A DNA stretch of 9,580 bases from Bacillota bacterium. GTDB lineage: Bacteria > Bacillota > DSM-12270 > Thermacetogeniales > Thermacetogeniaceae. Made by a program: the position numbers and the translations under genes. Shown here in pieces: positions 6,740-9,580 of this stretch; position 1 is the first letter of the stretch; every line of letters begins with the position of its first letter. Under the pieces are notes generated by a model. The model saw only the letters and a program-made list of their open reading frames with translations. It ran no database searches and was not told the origin of the DNA. Location of the stretch: contig DAOURU010000023.1 in assembly GCA_030627585.1 (NCBI GenBank), positions 1 to 9,580 on the forward strand, written 5' to 3'.

Positions 6740-7593
6740 GGGATGCTTTTGTCCATTTTTCCTTTCCATTTGCGTTTTTCCTTGTATTTTTCCGCTGGGG
6801 CGGCAAGCCCCCGGAGGGTTTCATTTATCCCAAGATTTCTTAAAAAATAAAGGATGGCTTCCTCTACCTCTTTTAGATCAACACAAGTATTGAAACATGG
6901 GCCGGAGGGCCTTTGATTCAAAATACCCAAAACCGGAAGAGGGTTGGCATCCTGAATTCCGCTTGCGAGATCCCGCTCACAGGCTATCGCGACGATCGCG
7001 CGGGGGCGGTAAATTTGGACGAAGCGGCGCGCAAGGGTCCCCCCTGTTGCAAAAGCAAGCTTAATCCCATATTTGTCTCGCAACGAAAGCAAATCAGCTA
7101 CCTGGCAATCACCACACCTTTGACAGTTGTCAGGGTAAAGAGTAATTTTATGGGGACATTCAGCATTCTGAAGACAATGGGGAGCAAGGAGGAGAAGTTT
7201 TTCTTTGGAAACATTATTTCTCCTTGCCCGAACCAATGCCCGAACCAACTGGTTGTTTACCTCAATAAAAGAACTTCGAACCTGTTCCTGGCTGAACCCC
7301 AAAGCTCGTCCCAACATCAGGCAAATTGGAAAGAGTACATTAAGGGTCACCCGGATTAAATGCTGCATAGAAGGAATTGTCCTTGCACTCCAGATTGTCA
7401 GGACGATCCCGGCAATTCCAAAAGAGACAATTCCTAAAACAATCACAATTAGAAACGCCAGAATCATTAAAAGAATCCGGTTCAGGGGTTGTTCCCAATT
7501 GATCGCAAGGTAAACCGCAAAAATTACAAGAACCGAGAGCAGACCAACCCCCAGCGCTAACAAACCGATAAAGAGGCGTTTCCTGGCGCGCAC
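6733..7593 (-). CDS. DUF116 family membrane protein, function unknown
   Basis: 286-residue protein of the DUF116 family, recognised from its cysteine pattern and the motifs ATGGTLARR (182-190), ACERDLASGI (204-213) and PLPVLGILNQRPSGPC (218-233). Two hydrophobic segments (about 8-31 and 39-68) anchor a probable cytoplasmic domain. Eight cysteines lie in the soluble part: C140, C146, C157, C160, C163, C205, C233 and C237. The C-x2-C-x2-C cluster suggests a bound metal or iron-sulfur cluster; this is inference, as I know of no established function. The start is GTG at 7593, 8 nt after the fmt stop, with AGGG 6 nt upstream. Position between fmt and rsmB is common in clostridial genomes and hints at a link with translation or rRNA, but genetic context is the only support. 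A zinc peptidase gene often found beside it is absent here. Confidence 0.88.
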   Translation of the reverse strand: MRARKRLFIGLLALGVGLLSVLVIFAVYLAINWEQPLNRILLMILAFLIVIVLGIVSFGIAGIVLTIWSARTIPSMQHLIRVTLNVLFPICLMLGRALGFSQEQVRSSFIEVNNQLVRALVRARRNNVSKEKLLLLAPHCLQNAECPHKITLYPDNCQRCGDCQVADLLSLRDKYGIKLAFATGGTLARRFVQIYRPRAIVAIACERDLASGIQDANPLPVLGILNQRPSGPCFNTCVDLKEVEEAILYFLRNLGINETLRGLAAPAEKYKEKRKWKGKMDKSIPG

Positions 7594-7601
7594 GGGGGAC
7601 C

Positions 7602-8540
7602 CTACTCTCCCAAGAACATGCCGGGTTCAAGTCTGGAGCCGCGTAAAAATTCGGCGCCGGTCATCCAGGCGCGGCCTGCGGGTTGTACTTCTTGAACCAG
7701 GAGTTGCCCCTCGCCGGCCTGAACAGCAAAACCGAGCTTTGGGTTGACATCTATGATGCGACCCGGGCTTAAATCCCGCGTCTTGTCATTTATAACCTGA
7801 ACGCGCCAAATTTTGAGAATTCTTCCTTTAAATAAAGTATACGCTCCCGGGCGGGGATTCATACCCCTAATCAAATTATACAGCTCTGGAGCCTTTTTTG
7901 CCCAAGCAATCTTTCTTTCCCCGGGTTGAAGCGGAGGTGCGTAGGTGGCCCTGGAATGATCCTGGGAAAAGCGGGAAGCAGTTCCTTGCTCGATCATGGT
8001 TAAAGTCCTAAGAACGAGGTCGGCACCTTTTTGGGCTAAAAGATCACTGAGTTCGCCAAAAGTAGTTTCGTCGCCAATCTTAATTTCCTCCTGGAGAATA
8101 ATGTCTCCGGCATCCATTTCCGGGCTCAAATACATTGTTGTAACCCCTGTCCTTTTCTCCCCATTAATAATTGCTCTTTGAATCGGAGCCGCGCCCCGGT
8201 AAGCAGGAAGCAGAGAGGGGTGAAGGTTAATACATCCTTTGGATGGGAAGCTGAGAATTTGAGGGGGAAGCAACAGTCCATAGGCAACGACTACAGCAAC
8301 TGTGGGCCGCGGGGATTGAAATACGGGAAGATCGAAAAGTTCCTTTGTTGATTCCACTTGATAAACCGGCAACTGATACCCTTTCAGAAACCTCTTTACC
8401 GGGGGAGAAGTTATTTTTCGCCCCCGGCCGCACGGCCGGTCCGGTTGGGTAACAACTCCGAGCAACTCCCAGTTGCTTTCCAGCAATAACTTTAAAACAG
8501 GAATCGCAAATTCTGATGTCCCCAGAAAGAGGATCTTCAC
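7602..8540 (-). CDS. fmt: Methionyl-tRNA formyltransferase
   Basis: Transfers a formyl group from 10-formyltetrahydrofolate to the amino group of methionyl-tRNA(fMet) for translation initiation. The 312 residues match the usual length. The N-terminal Rossmann domain starts with KILFLGTSEFA (2-12) and carries the folate site and catalytic triad: Asn105 and His107 in INLHPSLLP (104-112), and Asp143 in MDAGDI (142-147). RGAAPIQRAIINGE (115-128) and the tRNA-contacting loop DRPCGRGRK (34-42) are also present. The C-terminal OB-fold domain covers about 205-312 and includes RGMNPRPGAYT. The start is GTG at 8540, with a strong GGGGAGG 8 nt upstream (8549-8555). It lies 21 nt downstream of def, the standard pairing of the genes that add and remove the formyl group. 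Confidence 0.98.
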   Translation of the reverse strand: MKILFLGTSEFAIPVLKLLLESNWELLGVVTQPDRPCGRGRKITSPPVKRFLKGYQLPVYQVESTKELFDLPVFQSPRPTVAVVVAYGLLLPPQILSFPSKGCINLHPSLLPAYRGAAPIQRAIINGEKRTGVTTMYLSPEMDAGDIILQEEIKIGDETTFGELSDLLAQKGADLVLRTLTMIEQGTASRFSQDHSRATYAPPLQPGERKIAWAKKAPELYNLIRGMNPRPGAYTLFKGRILKIWRVQVINDKTRDLSPGRIIDVNPKLGFAVQAGEGQLLVQEVQPAGRAWMTGAEFLRGSRLEPGMFLGE

Positions 8541-8561
8541 CGATTTTTCCTCCCCTCTCAG

Positions 8562-9014
8562 CTAGCAGTTAACCAACTTAACTGCTTTATCGATGAAAAG
8601 AATTCCATCAAGATGATCGGTCTCGTGTTGAAGGACGCGTGCTCCCAGACCGTCAGCTTTAATTTCAATTAGATTGCCCTTGCGGTCCCATCCCTGAACT
8701 ATGACCTGTGCGGCCCGTTTAACCTCTCCGGCGACGCCGGGAATACTCAAACACCCTTCTACTGCAATATCTTCTCCCTGCTTATCGATTATTTCCGGGT
8801 TAATTAGTTCCCACAAACCCTCTCCCGCGTCTACGACAATGACCCGTTTCGAAATTCCAATTTGAGGGGCGGCAAGCCCCACCCCTTTCGCAGCATACAT
8901 TGTATCAGCAAGGTTATCAAGTAATTTCCGAATATTGTCATTGACTTCCGGTACAGAGCGCGCTTTTTCTCGTAATACTGGGTCTCCAAGTTCTACAATT
9001 TTATAAATGGGCAT
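8562..9014 (-). CDS. def: Peptide deformylase
   Basis: Metalloenzyme that removes the formyl group from the N-terminal methionine of nascent proteins at the ribosome. The 150 residues contain the three family motifs: [10 protein letters not shown] (44-53), EGCLSIPG (86-93) with metal ligand Cys88, and QHETDHLDG (129-137) with ligands His130 and His134 and catalytic Glu131. The short, compact form with little C-terminal extension resembles many clostridial type 1 enzymes, but I did not compare it in detail. The frame continues upstream to a TTG at 9044. I chose ATG 9014 because [12 protein letters not shown] is the normal family N-terminus and AAGGAG lies upstream at 9026-9031. The gap to the priA stop is 40 nt, the longest in the window. 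Confidence 0.98.
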   Translation of the reverse strand: MPIYKIVELGDPVLREKARSVPEVNDNIRKLLDNLADTMYAAKGVGLAAPQIGISKRVIVVDAGEGLWELINPEIIDKQGEDIAVEGCLSIPGVAGEVKRAAQVIVQGWDRKGNLIEIKADGLGARVLQHETDHLDGILFIDKAVKLVNC

Positions 9015-9025
9015 TTTCTTTACCA

Positions 9026-9031
9026 CTCCTT
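9026..9031 (-). promoter_or_regulatory. Ribosome binding site for def
   Basis: AAGGAG on the minus strand, 11 nt before ATG 9014, in the 40-nt gap after priA. It supports the 150-residue start over the upstream TTG at 9044. The spacing is at the long end of normal. Confidence 0.6.
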
Positions 9032-9054
9032 CGAAAAAAAACAAAATCTCTCGC

Positions 9055-9580
9055 TTAAAACCCGAAGGGATCTACTTCTACATTTATTATAACATTCGCT
9101 TTAGTGCGGTAGTGACGGAGACAGGTGCTGATCTGATCGTGGATGCCGCCGCACTTCCCTTTCAGCATAATTTGCCATCTATAATAACCCTCTGCCTTCA
9201 AAACCGGTGCAGGGGCGGGGCCTAAGACAGTAACCGACTCATCTTGAAAAAGCTTCCGAAATTCTTCCGCTAGGGCAGATGCTGAAGATTTTACTTCCTG
9301 CTCGTCTTCTCCAATAAAGCGAAAGCGGATCAATTCCTCAAAGGGTGGATAACCCAGGTAGGCCCTGTGTTTTACTTCTTCGCGATAAAAAAAATCGTAG
9401 TTCTTTCTGCAGGCACTCCAAATACTATAATGTTCCGGATGGTATGTTTGAACAATAACCTCGCCTGGAATGTGCCCGCGTCCAGCCCTTCCCGCCACTT
9501 GAGCAAGAAGCTGAAAAGTGCGTTCCGCAGCGCGATAATCAGGGAAATTTAGCGCCAGGTCTGCGTTGAGGACTCCGACA
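9055..9580 (-). CDS. priA: Primosomal protein N' (replication restart helicase PriA), C-terminal part
   Basis: DEAH-type 3'-5' DNA helicase that reloads the replisome at stalled forks. Only the last 174 residues are in the window; the 5' part lies beyond the right edge. The visible part begins at [19 protein letters not shown] and continues into helicase motif [11 protein letters not shown]. It then has the PriA C-terminal region with [22 protein letters not shown] and ends in VDPFGF, close to the usual PriA ending. Cysteines of the zinc-binding insert would be upstream and cannot be checked. The in-frame GTG at 9498 is internal and not a start. Position ahead of def and fmt is the common Firmicutes arrangement. 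Confidence 0.97.
   Translation of the reverse strand, partial: VGVLNADLALNFPDYRAAERTFQLLAQVAGRAGRGHIPGEVIVQTYHPEHYSIWSACRKNYDFFYREEVKHRAYLGYPPFEELIRFRFIGEDEQEVKSSASALAEEFRKLFQDESVTVLGPAPAPVLKAEGYYRWQIMLKGKCGGIHDQISTCLRHYRTKANVIINVEVDPFGF

Noticed and set aside
6988..7005. Palindrome-like CGCGA-CGA-TCGCG sequence that could be an operator
   Set aside because: It lies within the conserved AIVAIACER coding segment of the DUF116 gene, far from any start site.
6913..7359. Plus-strand ORF of 148 codons, the longest on that strand
   Set aside because: It is fully antisense to the conserved DUF116 coding region, has low-complexity composition and no recognisable domain.
8424..8439. Perfect GC-rich inverted repeat (7-bp arms, 2-nt loop)
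   Set aside because: It sits within fmt and encodes the conserved DRPCGRG loop, so codon constraint explains it. No T-run follows in the direction of transcription.
9015..9054. Possible terminator or promoter in the priA-def gap, which contains a run of eight T on the minus strand
   Set aside because: No stable hairpin precedes the T-run; the only nearby stem is CCC-TTC-GGG in the last priA codons. No convincing -35/-10 pair is seen. The gap is accounted for by the def ribosome binding site.

Overview
All recognisable genes lie on the minus strand and are read from right to left. They form one very tightly packed block with no gap longer than 40 nt. The content and order point to a Gram-positive bacterium of the Firmicutes, most likely a clostridial lineage: a priA-def-fmt-DUF116-rsmB housekeeping run followed by a PASTA-domain Ser/Thr kinase locus. 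Purine-rich Shine-Dalgarno sequences (AAGGAG, GGGGAGG, AGGAGA) and several GTG starts fit this. The GC content looks intermediate by eye. I cannot name a genus.

Layout, in transcription order: the 3' end of priA (replication restart helicase); def (peptide deformylase); fmt (Met-tRNA formyltransferase); a DUF116 membrane protein with eight cysteines; rsmB (16S rRNA m5C methyltransferase with an N-terminal NusB-like domain); an FhaA-like protein (DUF3662 plus FHA); a SEDS glycosyltransferase (FtsW/RodA family) carrying an N-terminal membrane anchor and FHA domain; a class B penicillin-binding protein; and a PrkC/PknB-type kinase with PASTA repeats that runs off the left edge of the window.

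The left half is a cell-wall synthesis and signalling module. The SEDS protein would polymerise glycan and the adjacent transpeptidase would cross-link it. The kinase would sense muropeptide or lipid II outside and phosphorylate proteins inside. Two FHA domains, one soluble and one built into the SEDS enzyme, are the obvious phosphothreonine readers. This resembles the actinobacterial fhaA-fhaB-pstP-rodA-pbpA-pknA-pknB cluster, except that the FhaB-like part is fused to the SEDS protein and no PP2C phosphatase gene is present in this window. The ftsW-like, pbpA and prkC genes overlap by 26 and 23 nt, which suggests translational coupling. The right half is the common initiation-formylation-deformylation and rRNA modification set.

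I found no tRNA, rRNA, CRISPR array, insertion sequence, convincing terminator, riboswitch or promoter. The plus strand has only shadow ORFs. I see no wholly novel system. The most notable points are the FHA-SEDS fusion, the missing phosphatase gene, and a Thr in place of the usual Ala in the kinase VAIK motif.
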